Shown: in pieces, positions 48,558 to 57,808 of the stretch
How positions within the stretch are numbered: the stretch's first letter is position 1
How the letters are laid out: each line of letters opens with the position of its first letter
Made by a program: the position numbers and the translations under genes
Notes under the pieces: generated by a model
What the model saw: only the letters and a program-made list of their open reading frames with translations
Told to the model about the DNA's origin: nothing
The model's database searches: none
From: CBDCVD01 sp965224015
Lineage (GTDB): Bacteria; Pseudomonadota; Alphaproteobacteria; Rhizobiales; CBDCVD01
Direction: 5' to 3'
DNA length: 64,000 nt
Assembly (NCBI GenBank): GCA_965224015.1
Contig: OZ245032.1
Location: 2,976,001 to 3,040,000, forward strand

Positions 48558-50822
48558 ATGGGGTCGATTGAGCCGGTTGCGCAGGTTGGAGCAACCGATG
48601 TGAGGCTATTTGCCGCCCTTGTATTGACGATGATGGGCGGCGCGGCGCTGATTGCAACCGCCCCCGGCGCCGTCGCCCCGGCGCGGGCGCAGACGCAGAC
48701 AGCGTGCGATGCGAATAATCCTATCAGGACTTCAACCCCCCGCACGCGTTATACGGTTGTAGCAAACGGGAAATGCGGGCTCCGAAAAGGTGTCAAGATT
48801 GAACCGGCTCGCGATCAGATCGGCATTGATGGCACAGCGCGCATAGGCACAGGTGGCGGGCACACCATCAACGTTAACGGCATGATCGTCACCACCGGTC
48901 GCAACGCACACAGCGTCTGGGTAATTGGCGACAACAGCACCGTGACCGTGGGCCCTGACGGCAGGATCACCACAAGCGGCGACGATGCCTTGGGTATCTT
49001 TGCCCAGGGCAATAAGAATACTCTGACCAACAGGGGCACTATCACCACCAGCGACAACAGAGCCGACGGCATCCATGCCCAGGGCAATAAGAATACTCTG
49101 ACCAACAGCGGCACAATTACCACAGGCGGCAACAATGCCGACGGCCTCTTTGTCCAGGGCGACAATAACACCCTGACCAACAGCGGCACCATCACCACAG
49201 GCGGCGAGAGTGCCTACGGTATCTTTGCCTTCGACAAAGATAACACCCTGATCAACAGCGGCACCATCACCACACGTGGCGAGAAGGCCCACGGCATCCT
49301 TGCCCTTGGGGACAAGAACACTCTGATCAACAGCGGCGCCATCATCGTACACGACGAAGAAGCCCACGGTATCGTTGTCACCGGCAAAGACAACACCATC
49401 GTCAACAGCGGCCTTATACGGGTGAGCGGAGCGGATAGCTTTGCTATTTATATTCTTGTTCGGAACCCCAATGATGAAAACACTATCACCCTGTTGCCCA
49501 ACTCCCGCCTCATTGGCCTCGTGCAGCTTAGCCGTGCAGTCACACTCGGCCGCAACACCCAGTATGTTGCAGCTAAAGAGACGTTCAATTTCCACAATCG
49601 CGTCAGCACCGTGGTGACGTTTGATGACGCAGGCGGACTACCGAAGACCATCAATACCGACGGCTCGCTCTATCTCGCCATTACCCCCACAACCGACAAT
49701 CCTTATGTTGTGGTGGTCGATCCCAACGCCTTTAGCCACGCCGATAAGCAATTGCATGACCTGACGGCGGGTATTTCCAATTCCGTCCACGCCCATCTCG
49801 ACGCCTCCCGCGCCTCCCGTGCCGCGCCAGGGGTTATCGCCGGCTTGCGTGGGGCGTTACATGCAGCGCAAATCGCTGCCGATATCGGCGATGACTTCGC
49901 CCCTGTGGCCGATCCGGTAGCCGATCCGGTCGCCGCTCCCCCTTCGGAGGACCGTTTTCGTATCTGGGCGCAGGGCTTTGGCTCCCATCGTGACGTGGAC
50001 GTGCAAGGGATCTATAGCGATGCCAGCCACGCACTCTACGGCGGTATCCTTGGCGCTGATATGGCCCTTGATATGGCATCCCTCTCCGGCCTGCGCCTTG
50101 GTGCCTTCGCCGGCTACTCTAAAGGCGATCTGGAAATCGGCAGCGGCAACAGCCAGAATGTGGGGCATCACAGCAGCACCGTCGACACGGATACGTTTTT
50201 CGGCGGGGTCTATGCGGATTACTCCCGGGAAGTGTGGTACGCGCGGCTAATCCTGAGCGCCGGGCGGCTGGATAACGACAGCACCCGGCTGGTGATGGAC
50301 AATGCCCCCGGGGGCAACGGCTATTGGCTGGCGAAGGGCTCTTACGATGGCATGTACGTTTCTCCCGAGGTGGCGTTGGGGGCGGATGTTACCGTTGGTG
50401 GTATGACGCTCATGCCCAGTGTGCGCCTGCGTTATGCGCATCTGTCGCTGGACGGTTACACGGAGACGGGGCGCCCGACCGGGGCCTCGGCGAGTGAATT
50501 GACCGTAGGGGATCGCGATGTCAATCTGTTTGGCGGCCGCGTTCAGGTGGCCATTGAGAGGTCTTGGGGGGCGTTCTCGGTTGCGCCGCGGGTTGGGGTT
50601 GAGGCGTATTCCGGCGATGCGGACAATGTGTCCGTGACCATCGCCGGGCAGGGTCTCAGCTTTGCGCCGGGGGGCGATGACGGTGAGGTCACGGGCTTTA
50701 TCGGGGCGCGGCTGTCGACGAACTTAGGGGGATCGGCATCGCTTTTCATGGATGGCGAGGCGCATTTTGGCGATGGCACGACCCGCTACGAGGGCCGCCT
50801 CGGCGCCGCCGTACACTTTTAA
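48558..50822 (+). CDS. Autotransporter (type V secretion) with repeated passenger
   Basis: 754 residues. Signal peptide-like LFAALVLTMMGGAALIATAP, an Ala-rich segment, then six 25-residue passenger repeats (about residues 141-290, pattern GNKNTLTNSGTITTGG...A..GI...), a linker region and a C-terminal autotransporter beta-barrel domain from residue 475 (RFRIWAQGFGSHRDVDVQGI) ending GRLGAAVHF, with Phe last as required for outer membrane insertion. Probably an adhesin or surface virulence-type factor; substrate unknown. Stop is 8 bp before an IS630 remnant. Confidence 0.9.
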   Translation: MGSIEPVAQVGATDVRLFAALVLTMMGGAALIATAPGAVAPARAQTQTACDANNPIRTSTPRTRYTVVANGKCGLRKGVKIEPARDQIGIDGTARIGTGGGHTINVNGMIVTTGRNAHSVWVIGDNSTVTVGPDGRITTSGDDALGIFAQGNKNTLTNRGTITTSDNRADGIHAQGNKNTLTNSGTITTGGNNADGLFVQGDNNTLTNSGTITTGGESAYGIFAFDKDNTLINSGTITTRGEKAHGILALGDKNTLINSGAIIVHDEEAHGIVVTGKDNTIVNSGLIRVSGADSFAIYILVRNPNDENTITLLPNSRLIGLVQLSRAVTLGRNTQYVAAKETFNFHNRVSTVVTFDDAGGLPKTINTDGSLYLAITPTTDNPYVVVVDPNAFSHADKQLHDLTAGISNSVHAHLDASRASRAAPGVIAGLRGALHAAQIAADIGDDFAPVADPVADPVAAPPSEDRFRIWAQGFGSHRDVDVQGIYSDASHALYGGILGADMALDMASLSGLRLGAFAGYSKGDLEIGSGNSQNVGHHSSTVDTDTFFGGVYADYSREVWYARLILSAGRLDNDSTRLVMDNAPGGNGYWLAKGSYDGMYVSPEVALGADVTVGGMTLMPSVRLRYAHLSLDGYTETGRPTGASASELTVGDRDVNLFGGRVQVAIERSWGAFSVAPRVGVEAYSGDADNVSVTIAGQGLSFAPGGDDGEVTGFIGARLSTNLGGSASLFMDGEAHFGDGTTRYEGRLGAAVHF
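48978..49427 (+). repeat. Six tandem 75-bp repeats in the autotransporter passenger
   Basis: A 75-bp unit, coding GNKNTLTNSGTITTG and AxGI-type residues (25 per unit), is repeated six times with divergence. Units remain in frame, so copy number could change by recombination without breaking the gene. Confidence 0.85.
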
Positions 50823-50830
50823 CCGCTATT

Positions 50831-51079
50831 AATATCCACAAAAGCCCCCGTGCGGCGCAAGCCATCAAAGCCCGCGGTGGTTGCGTGTTGTTCCTGCCGC
50901 GCTACTCACCTGATCTGAACCCGATTGAGAAGGCCTTTTCGAAACTGAAAACCTTGCTGAGGAAGGCCGGGGTCAGAACCTATGATGATTTATGGAAAGC
51001 CGTTGGGCAGATTCGCGATCTTTTCATGCCATAGAAATGTTACAACGCTTTCAAAGCGGCAGGTTGCGTTGCAAATTAA
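50831..51079 (+). pseudogene. IS630-family transposase remnant (C-terminal end)
   Basis: NIHKSPRAAQAIKARGGCVL and LPRYSPDLNPIEKAFSKLKT are the C-terminal IS630 motif (FLPPYSPDLNPIE...), continuing LLRKAGVRTYDDLWKAVGQI, RDLFMP. The frame then has TAG at 51032 and goes on KCYNAFKAAGCVAN to TAA at 51077, so this remnant also contains an amber codon in the conserved end. The N-terminal part is absent. Confidence 0.85.
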
Positions 51080-51113
51080 TCGCCCGACGCTTCAAAATCG
51101 CTTACGCAATCGC

Positions 51114-51545
51114 TTACGTAGAAGCCTCGTTTTTCTTTGGGCGCCAGCCGGCATATTGGGGAAGATCGTCGCCGATTTCCACCCAAGGCAATTTCTCCTT
51201 TACGCGAACATGGTATGTCGGCTGCAAAAGCTCCGGGTTATCCAGCGTTGAGAGAAGAAAGTCCAGTTCTGCCTGGCTGTCGGGGTGCTCATAACTTACG
51301 CTGCTTCCGCACTGGTTGCAAAAGCCACGAATAACTCCCAAAGACGATCGATAAAAGGTCATATTGCCGCGACTTAGGGAGAAATCCGTTTTTTGGATGC
51401 GTCCCCACGCGGTAAAAGGCGCGCCAGTTGACCGCCGACAGCTTTCACAATGGCAAAACAGAGCCTCCTTGAGGGGACCGGTAATGCGGTAGCGCACGTA
51501 ACCGCAAAAGCACCCGCCGGAGACTGATGAAGAGCGTGTCGTCAC
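51114..51545 (-). CDS. GFA family protein
   Basis: 143 residues, zinc sites CFCGYVRY, CHCESCRRSTGAPF and FCNQCGSSVSYEHPD. GFA-domain proteins (glutathione-dependent formaldehyde-activating fold) bind zinc and sometimes glutathione adducts; a precise activity cannot be given. Downstream of an IS630 remnant and convergent to it. Confidence 0.92.
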   Translation of the reverse strand: MTTRSSSVSGGCFCGYVRYRITGPLKEALFCHCESCRRSTGAPFTAWGRIQKTDFSLSRGNMTFYRSSLGVIRGFCNQCGSSVSYEHPDSQAELDFLLSTLDNPELLQPTYHVRVKEKLPWVEIGDDLPQYAGWRPKKNEAST

Positions 51546-51587
51546 TATTGTCCTCTCGCATTAATACGCTCAAGACGGGCAATCCGC

Positions 51588-52169
51588 TCAGGCGCCCTTG
51601 AGGCGGCGCGGACCGTGGCTTGTGGCGCAAGCTTTCTCAAGGGCCGGCACGATATCCCTGGCGCACTCAACCAACAAATAATCGAGTTCCATCTCCTTGC
51701 GAATAAAAGCCTGGGCTTGCATATGCTCAAACAGTGCTAGAAGCGGTGACCAATAGTTGCCGATATTGGCGATCAGGATTGGCTTGTCGTGCCAGCTCAG
51801 CTGTGACCAGGTGAGGTTCTCGACCAGCTCCTCCAGGGTTCCCGCGCCGCCGGGAAGCGCCACAAAGGCGTCGGCCTTTTCAAACATGGTCATTTTTCGC
51901 GCGTGCATGTCCTCGGTGACGATCAATTCGTCCACCGCGCTCAGCATGCGCTCGCGGTCCTTGAGAAACCTCGGAATGATGCCGGTAACCTTACCGCCTC
52001 CTGCAAGAACGCTACGGGCAACTGTTCCCATCAGTCCGACAGAACCGCCTCCATAGACAAGGCGCAGGCCCGCCGCCGCCATATCCCGACCAAGTTGCTC
52101 TGCGGCTTCAACAAAAACCGGATCCACACCCTTGCCCGAGCCACAATAAACGCAAATTGATGTTAACAT
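51588..52169 (-). CDS. LOG family protein (cytokinin riboside 5'-monophosphate phosphoribohydrolase-like)
   Basis: 193 residues. Rossmann-like start SICVYCGSGKGVDPVFVEAA, then the family motif PGGAGTLEELVENLTWSQLS. LOG enzymes release bases from nucleoside 5'-monophosphates. It lies beside GFA and is divergent from the LysM protein gene, an arrangement common in alphaproteobacteria. Confidence 0.93.
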   Translation of the reverse strand: MLTSICVYCGSGKGVDPVFVEAAEQLGRDMAAAGLRLVYGGGSVGLMGTVARSVLAGGGKVTGIIPRFLKDRERMLSAVDELIVTEDMHARKMTMFEKADAFVALPGGAGTLEELVENLTWSQLSWHDKPILIANIGNYWSPLLALFEHMQAQAFIRKEMELDYLLVECARDIVPALEKACATSHGPRRLKGA

Positions 52170-52495
52170 AATACGCGTCTAACTATTTGTTGTTCGCCTA
52201 ATACAGCCTGTAATTGCATTCAGAATGTCTTCCTGAACAGCAATTTTTAAGCCATCCCTGTAGACCTCTACAGGATTTGGCGATAAGTTACGCCCGTCTG
52301 TGTCGTCAGGTCGCTCAATACATCAAAATGCGGGCTTTGGCTATATAGCATATGGCAGGGCGTAAACCGCTAACTGCCAGGTAAAAGTCATTTGAGCGTC
52401 TATTTGCGACCTGGCCAGCCCGCGAGGGAAACGGGCAGGTAGATGCTCGTTAATAGAGATGTCCCATTACAACCGGACAAAGGTATAATAGCACA
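52170..52495. other. Intergenic region between LOG and the LysM protein
   Basis: 326 bp divergent promoter region. It contains GGGAAACGGGCAGGTAG and CGTTAATAGAGATGTCCC (52425-52467), words that resemble sequence near 31790 and 57660, as if from another short dispersed element. No gene or clear terminator. Confidence 0.45.
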
Positions 52496-55400
52496 ATGAA
52501 AAAGCATTATCGTACCGGATTGTGGGTTCTGGTTCTTCTCCTCCTCGCAGGACTGTTGCTGATCCTCGTTAACGACAGGGTGCGCCATCGCGTAGCCGGT
52601 TTTTTTGGGGTTGACGCGACGCGCCAGGCCGAGGTGATGCAACAAGAGCCGAGCCCCTCTGCCGTTGGCAAAAACGAGACAGCCGGTCGCGCCCCAACAG
52701 CTCCTGAAACCAGTACGAGCGATACAGCAAAGCCCGCGGAGACACAAACACCTGATGAGGCCACCATACCCGCGGGGACTGCAAAACCCGCGGATCCGAC
52801 AGATCGCGCAGACAACGGTTCCGATGCCAAGGCGGCAGAAACGGTTGCTAATCTGGTATTGTTGGCCAAACAGGTGGTGGATGCCGAACGCGATGTATTT
52901 CGACGCATCGATGAATTTGCGGTAAGGGGCACGGGCCTGGCATCGCGGACAGCTGTTGGTGCACGCGAGGTGGGTGATGATACGCTGAAGGCGGAGTCAG
53001 AACGCCTGCGTGCAATAGCGGCGGAGCTTCGCGCCACTCGCGATGACGCAAGCGTTATTTTTTCCAACAATAGAAAACAGTTCAATGACTTGCTTGCGAT
53101 TTCCAGGCAACCGCAAATTGGAGCCCAGGATAGTGTACGCGCGTTCGCCCATGCCAGAACACTCGAGACCAATGCCCTGAATATGAAGCAGCTGCACGAA
53201 AAGGCCGAGGCAAGGCTTGCCGTCCTGATCAAAGGTGCCGAGGCTTTTGTCGCAAACGTCGATGCCGTAAAGGCGCGCTTACAGCAAAGTACGGCAAATG
53301 CAATCGGCGCTGCCAAATCCGAACAGGCAGGCTTTGCCAAGGCTTTGCAGAGCCTGTCCGATTACGCGAAAGAGGGCGTTGCCGCGGCGCGAGCCCATGT
53401 TGCGAACGCTGAGGCCTTCGAGGATGCCGATCTCGCCACGGCCATGCGGGAGACGATGAACCTTGCATCTGCATTTTCTGTCAGAACCAATCAGCTGCAA
53501 GATCAGCATCGCGATGCCGGCAATCGAATACGAAGTCTGGAACGCGAGACGAAGACCGCTATACCCAATGTTGCGTTTGCGCAGCGCGCTGAAAGCTTAC
53601 TTAGTGACGTGAAGCAATTGCGCACACGGATCAGCGCTGCCGATGTCGATGGACGCCAATTAATGGAGCAGATCAATGCAGTGGCCAGACCTGTCGAAGC
53701 CAAGCTGGAGGCCCTGGCTCAGACGGCAAGAGCACGCACAAGCCGATGGCACGAGGCTGTTCGGGATTTTGCTAAGGATGCCCGCGCGGATAGGCTACAG
53801 CTTGAAAAAGCCTTCGACGACGCTCATGGTGTCGTGCGACATCTGTACGCGCGCGCGCAGGCGGTTCCCGGGGTCGATATACGGCGGCAATTGGGACAGG
53901 CCGAAAATCACCGGCGCGATATGCGCAACCTTGTGCAAAGAGCACAGGCGCTGTCCAGAACAATCATGGCGGGGGAAAAGACAATAGCCAGTATTTTGTC
54001 GAAGGATGTGCTTACGCCGCAGGGAATGCGCCAGGCGCAGGCTGTGTATGAGCAGGCTGAGCGCAATGCTCCACGTGTTAAGCAGCTACACCCGCTGATG
54101 ACGTATTCCCAGGCGCGGCTCCGCCGTGTTAGCGAGGAGGCTGAGGCCAGGTTTCTTGAATATGAAAACAACGCAGGCAAGGCGTTGCGGAGCCTGGTTG
54201 CGCGCGCCGGCGGACTTGATGAGGAGGCTCACGAATCATTTGCCCGCCTAACGGACCTGGAAGCCCTGAGCGGCGACCTGCTCAACAAGGCCGAACCTTT
54301 GCGCGCCAGTACGGATGATACCCGCTCCGCCTATGATCAGATCGCGCAGGCACGTCAGGTCATCACCGCGCAACGCGCACAAGGGCGCACCCAACTTGAT
54401 GATATCCAGTCGCGTTTTTCGGCGCTGAAAGCCCTTGGTGGGAAGTCGGCGCCCACGCAGGATGACCTGCGTAACGTCCGCGCCGGCCATGACTTTATTG
54501 CGCGTACTTATGCCCTGATGGCCGAGACTGTGGCCACAGCGGAACAGGCGCTTGACCAAGCCCAACAGTCTTTGCAGACGCTTCAGGACATCGCCAGGCG
54601 CCGCGAAGAAGAGGCTGCGGCCGCAGCGGCGGCAGAGGCAGCCAAAGCCGCTGAAACCGCTAAAGCCGCGGACGCCGTTAAACCTCCCGTTTCAATGCCG
54701 GCACCGACATTTGATATTGTCCGCCTGCTGCCCACGGGCGAAGCCGTCCTTGCCGGTCGTGCGGCACCAGGGGCCGAGGTTACGCTCTATGCAAATGGCC
54801 AGGTTGCCGGCACCGCTACCGCTAATCGGGACGGGGATTGGGCTATGACCCTGGCACGGCAATTGGACCTTGGGGTGAGCGAATTGACCCTTCGCGCCAG
54901 GGACCCGTTAAGCGGGCAGACCACTGTATCCGAGCAGTCGGTGACGGTGCAATTGCCCTCTCACGCTGTTGACGAGGCATTGATCGTTCTCAATGTTCCG
55001 GGAAGTCCCAGCACGATTTTGCGCGCGCCAGCTGAAACAACTGCTCCATTGCAGGAAAAAGCAACAATCGCGATCAGCCTTGTCGATATTGAGGACGATG
55101 GAACGCTGCATGTGCAAGGGCGAGGCCTGGTGGGTGCGCGTATCCGGCTTTATCTGGATAATCGCTTTCTCGGCGAGACCAATGTTGACGGCAACGGTGA
55201 CTGGACCTTAAGTTTATCACGCGCTCTGGTTCCGGGCGAACACACATTGCGGGCCGATCAGATTGATGCGGATGGACGGGTCATCGCCCGCGCCGAGGCT
55301 GTGACAACAAGACCACGTACCGTTATTGCCGCAGCTCCTGATACAGCCGACGATGAAGGGCGTGCAGATGCGGTCGATGCAGGCCCCAAAGCGGCTGTTG

Positions 55401-55576
55401 AGCCTGCCCCTATCCGGCGTACAGTCGTGCGCAGAGGCGACAGTCTGTGGCGTATTTCACGCAAAACCTACGGGCGTGGTGCCCGCTATGTCATGATTTA
55501 TCGCGCCAATCGTGATCAAATCCGCGACCCCGACCTCATTTATCCGGGACAGGTGTTCACTCTTCCACGGCAGTAG
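52496..55576 (+). CDS. Large LysM-domain envelope protein
   Basis: 1026 residues. N-terminal transmembrane anchor (WVLVLLLLAGLLLILVND), a charged Pro/Thr linker, then a very long Ala-rich coiled coil (about 100-720), followed by two Ig-like domains (FDIVRLLPTGEAVLAGRAAP; SLVDIEDDGTLHVQGRGLVG) and a C-terminal LysM (VVRRGDSLWRISRKTYGRGA, ...YPGQVFTLPRQ) from about residue 975. LysM binds peptidoglycan, so the protein likely spans the periplasm. Homologues in this context are usually half as long; the coiled coil accounts for the excess. Confidence 0.88.
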   Translation: MKKHYRTGLWVLVLLLLAGLLLILVNDRVRHRVAGFFGVDATRQAEVMQQEPSPSAVGKNETAGRAPTAPETSTSDTAKPAETQTPDEATIPAGTAKPADPTDRADNGSDAKAAETVANLVLLAKQVVDAERDVFRRIDEFAVRGTGLASRTAVGAREVGDDTLKAESERLRAIAAELRATRDDASVIFSNNRKQFNDLLAISRQPQIGAQDSVRAFAHARTLETNALNMKQLHEKAEARLAVLIKGAEAFVANVDAVKARLQQSTANAIGAAKSEQAGFAKALQSLSDYAKEGVAAARAHVANAEAFEDADLATAMRETMNLASAFSVRTNQLQDQHRDAGNRIRSLERETKTAIPNVAFAQRAESLLSDVKQLRTRISAADVDGRQLMEQINAVARPVEAKLEALAQTARARTSRWHEAVRDFAKDARADRLQLEKAFDDAHGVVRHLYARAQAVPGVDIRRQLGQAENHRRDMRNLVQRAQALSRTIMAGEKTIASILSKDVLTPQGMRQAQAVYEQAERNAPRVKQLHPLMTYSQARLRRVSEEAEARFLEYENNAGKALRSLVARAGGLDEEAHESFARLTDLEALSGDLLNKAEPLRASTDDTRSAYDQIAQARQVITAQRAQGRTQLDDIQSRFSALKALGGKSAPTQDDLRNVRAGHDFIARTYALMAETVATAEQALDQAQQSLQTLQDIARRREEEAAAAAAAEAAKAAETAKAADAVKPPVSMPAPTFDIVRLLPTGEAVLAGRAAPGAEVTLYANGQVAGTATANRDGDWAMTLARQLDLGVSELTLRARDPLSGQTTVSEQSVTVQLPSHAVDEALIVLNVPGSPSTILRAPAETTAPLQEKATIAISLVDIEDDGTLHVQGRGLVGARIRLYLDNRFLGETNVDGNGDWTLSLSRALVPGEHTLRADQIDADGRVIARAEAVTTRPRTVIAAAPDTADDEGRADAVDAGPKAAVEPAPIRRTVVRRGDSLWRISRKTYGRGARYVMIYRANRDQIRDPDLIYPGQVFTLPRQ

Positions 55577-55612
55577 CGCAACCCTGTAGCTGCGCTGCGT
55601 TGTGCGCATACT

Positions 55613-55721
55613 TTAATACCAAGGGTCCTTGACAATGACTCATGGATTAGCGTCAAAGAGGTATGTTATCAAGGCAGCACACCAGTCGGCGTGTCTATAA
55701 AGCCAATACCGCTGGTATAAG
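55613..55721 (-). repeat. MITE-like dispersed repeat, copy C
   Basis: TAATACCAAGGGTCCTTGAC ... GCCTTGATAACATACC in reverse, ending GCTGGTATAA. It lies between the LysM stop and the ABC exporter, and the first ATG of that gene's open frame (55663) is inside it. Confidence 0.82.
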
Positions 55722-57642
55722 ACGGAGTTTCCCAATCCCTCAGGTGGCCTCTCAGCAAGCCAGCCGACAGACTGGCGAACAGTCGACGTTGAAAACGTTG
55801 CGCAATCTGTGGCCCTATATCTGGCCCTCGGAGCGAGCTGATCTCAAGCGCCGGGTTCTTATCGCCATGGTTGCCATGGCTTTGGCCAAAGTCGTCACGG
55901 TGCTGGTACCATATTTGTACAAATGGGCCGTCGATGCCCTTGATGTTGACGTTGACGCCAACCCCAATGAGCTTGCACTGGTCGTCTCTGTCGCAACACC
56001 GGTTGTGATTATTGTCGCCTACGCAATGGGGCGCATTATGGTGATCGGCCTGAACGAGTTTCGCAATGCCCTTTTTGCCAGTGTTGGACAATATGCCGTG
56101 CGCCGGCTTGCCCACAGGACTTTTGTCCATATGCACGAGTTGTCTTTGCGTTTTCATGTCTCGCGGCGCACTGGCGGCCTGTCACGCATCATTGAGCGCG
56201 GTACCAAAGGCATTGAGACGATCGTGCGCTTTACCATCCTGAACTCAATTCCCACAATTATTGAGTTCTCATTAATGGCATTGATCTTTGTCTGGTATTT
56301 TGGCTGGCGCTATCTTTTTGTTTTGATTGCCATGATCACGCTTTATGTCTGGTTCACAGTTGTTGCCAGCAATTGGCGGATCGGCATCCGACGGGCCATG
56401 AACACGTCGGACACCGAGGCCAATTCCAAAGCCATCGACAGCCTTTTGAATTTTGAAACCGTCAAGTATTTCGGCAATGAAGCCATGGAGGCGCGGCGCT
56501 TTGATACGTCCATGGCCGCCTACGAGAACGCCGCGACCCGCTCCTGGACATCCCTGGCCTGGCTCAATGTGGGACAAACGGTGATTTTCACCGCGGGGAT
56601 GGCTTTGTGTATGATCTTTGCCGCCCGCAGCGTGCTTGCACGCGAGCTGACCCTTGGCGACTTTGTTATGCTCAACGCCCTGCTGATGCAATTGTATCAG
56701 CCGCTCAACTTTATCGGCTTTGTCTATCGCGAGATCCGCCAGGGCTTGACCGACATTGAAACCATGTTTGCGCTTCTTGATGAAAGGCCGGAAATCCGCG
56801 ATGCCGAGAATGCCCAACCGCTGAGCGTTACACAGGGGGCCATTTGCTTTAAGGACGTGCATTTTTGTTACGACCCCGATCGGGAAATCCTGAAAGGGGT
56901 AAGCTTTGAGGTTCCCGCAGGCCATAAGGTTGCCATTGTGGGGCCTTCTGGAGCGGGCAAATCCACGATCTCGCGCATATTGTTTCGGTTTTATGATATC
57001 GCCGGGGGATTGGTGACCATAGATGGCCAGGATATACGGCAAGTTACGCAAAAGTCGTTGCGTGCGGCCATCGGCATGGTGCCTCAGGACACGGTTTTGT
57101 TCAACGACACCATCGCCTATAATATTCGCTACGGGCGCACCGACGCGACACCGGAAGCGGTTGCGGAAGCGGCGGCATTGGCACAGATAAACACGTTTAT
57201 TGAGCGCCTGCCAGGTGGATACGAGACTTTGGTTGGCGAACGCGGATTAAAGCTCTCCGGCGGCGAAAAGCAGCGGGTTGCTATCGCCCGGACCATTCTT
57301 AAGGGGCCACCTATTCTTGTTCTTGATGAGGCCACTTCGGCGCTTGACAGTTTTACTGAGCAGGAAATCCAGCAAGCCCTTGACGCGGTCTCGCGGGACC
57401 GCACGACCCTGGTTATCGCCCACCGCCTGTCGACGGTTATTGCCGCGGACAAGATTATTGTCCTCTCGGATGGCCAGATTGTTGAGGAGGGAACCCACAC
57501 CGCGCTGCTTGAAAAAGACGGGCTTTATGCAGGCATGTGGAACCGCCAGCGGGAAGCGGAAGAGGCGCGCGAAAAGCTGCGTGAGGCCAAGGACTACTTA
57601 CCTGCCGCCGCGCTAAAGGCCATAGATGGACCTCTCTATTAG
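55663..57642 (+). CDS. Atm1-type ABC exporter (permease-ATPase)
   Basis: 659 residues from ATG 55663, which lies in the MITE; a GTG at 55744 (VASQQASRQTGEQSTLKTLR) would give 632 residues and looks like a family start. Six-helix ABC permease, then NBD with Walker A VGPSGAGKSTIS, signature LSGGEKQRVAI and Walker B ILVLDEATSALD. Atm1 family members export glutathione-bound metal-sulphur compounds. Motif SKAIDSLLNFETVKYFGNEA is diagnostic of Atm1. Confidence 0.9.
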   Translation: MLSRQHTSRRVYKANTAGIRRSFPIPQVASQQASRQTGEQSTLKTLRNLWPYIWPSERADLKRRVLIAMVAMALAKVVTVLVPYLYKWAVDALDVDVDANPNELALVVSVATPVVIIVAYAMGRIMVIGLNEFRNALFASVGQYAVRRLAHRTFVHMHELSLRFHVSRRTGGLSRIIERGTKGIETIVRFTILNSIPTIIEFSLMALIFVWYFGWRYLFVLIAMITLYVWFTVVASNWRIGIRRAMNTSDTEANSKAIDSLLNFETVKYFGNEAMEARRFDTSMAAYENAATRSWTSLAWLNVGQTVIFTAGMALCMIFAARSVLARELTLGDFVMLNALLMQLYQPLNFIGFVYREIRQGLTDIETMFALLDERPEIRDAENAQPLSVTQGAICFKDVHFCYDPDREILKGVSFEVPAGHKVAIVGPSGAGKSTISRILFRFYDIAGGLVTIDGQDIRQVTQKSLRAAIGMVPQDTVLFNDTIAYNIRYGRTDATPEAVAEAAALAQINTFIERLPGGYETLVGERGLKLSGGEKQRVAIARTILKGPPILVLDEATSALDSFTEQEIQQALDAVSRDRTTLVIAHRLSTVIAADKIIVLSDGQIVEEGTHTALLEKDGLYAGMWNRQREAEEAREKLREAKDYLPAAALKAIDGPLY

Positions 57643-57808
57643 CGGGCATCTCTGTTAGTGGGCTGGCCAGGTCATTAATAGAGACATGACGCGCTTCAAG
57701 GATGAGGGTTGGTAAATTTTACTCCCAAGGCTTAAACATTATGTTATAGGTCGGTGGCTATTGATATAGCCATCGCATCCGCGGGTTTTAGGAACAGGGT
57801 ATCAGGAA

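Noticed and set aside
48732..49595. Antisense open frame of 287 codons within the autotransporter
   Set aside because: It mirrors the repetitive passenger on the opposite strand with no start signal or recognisable domain.
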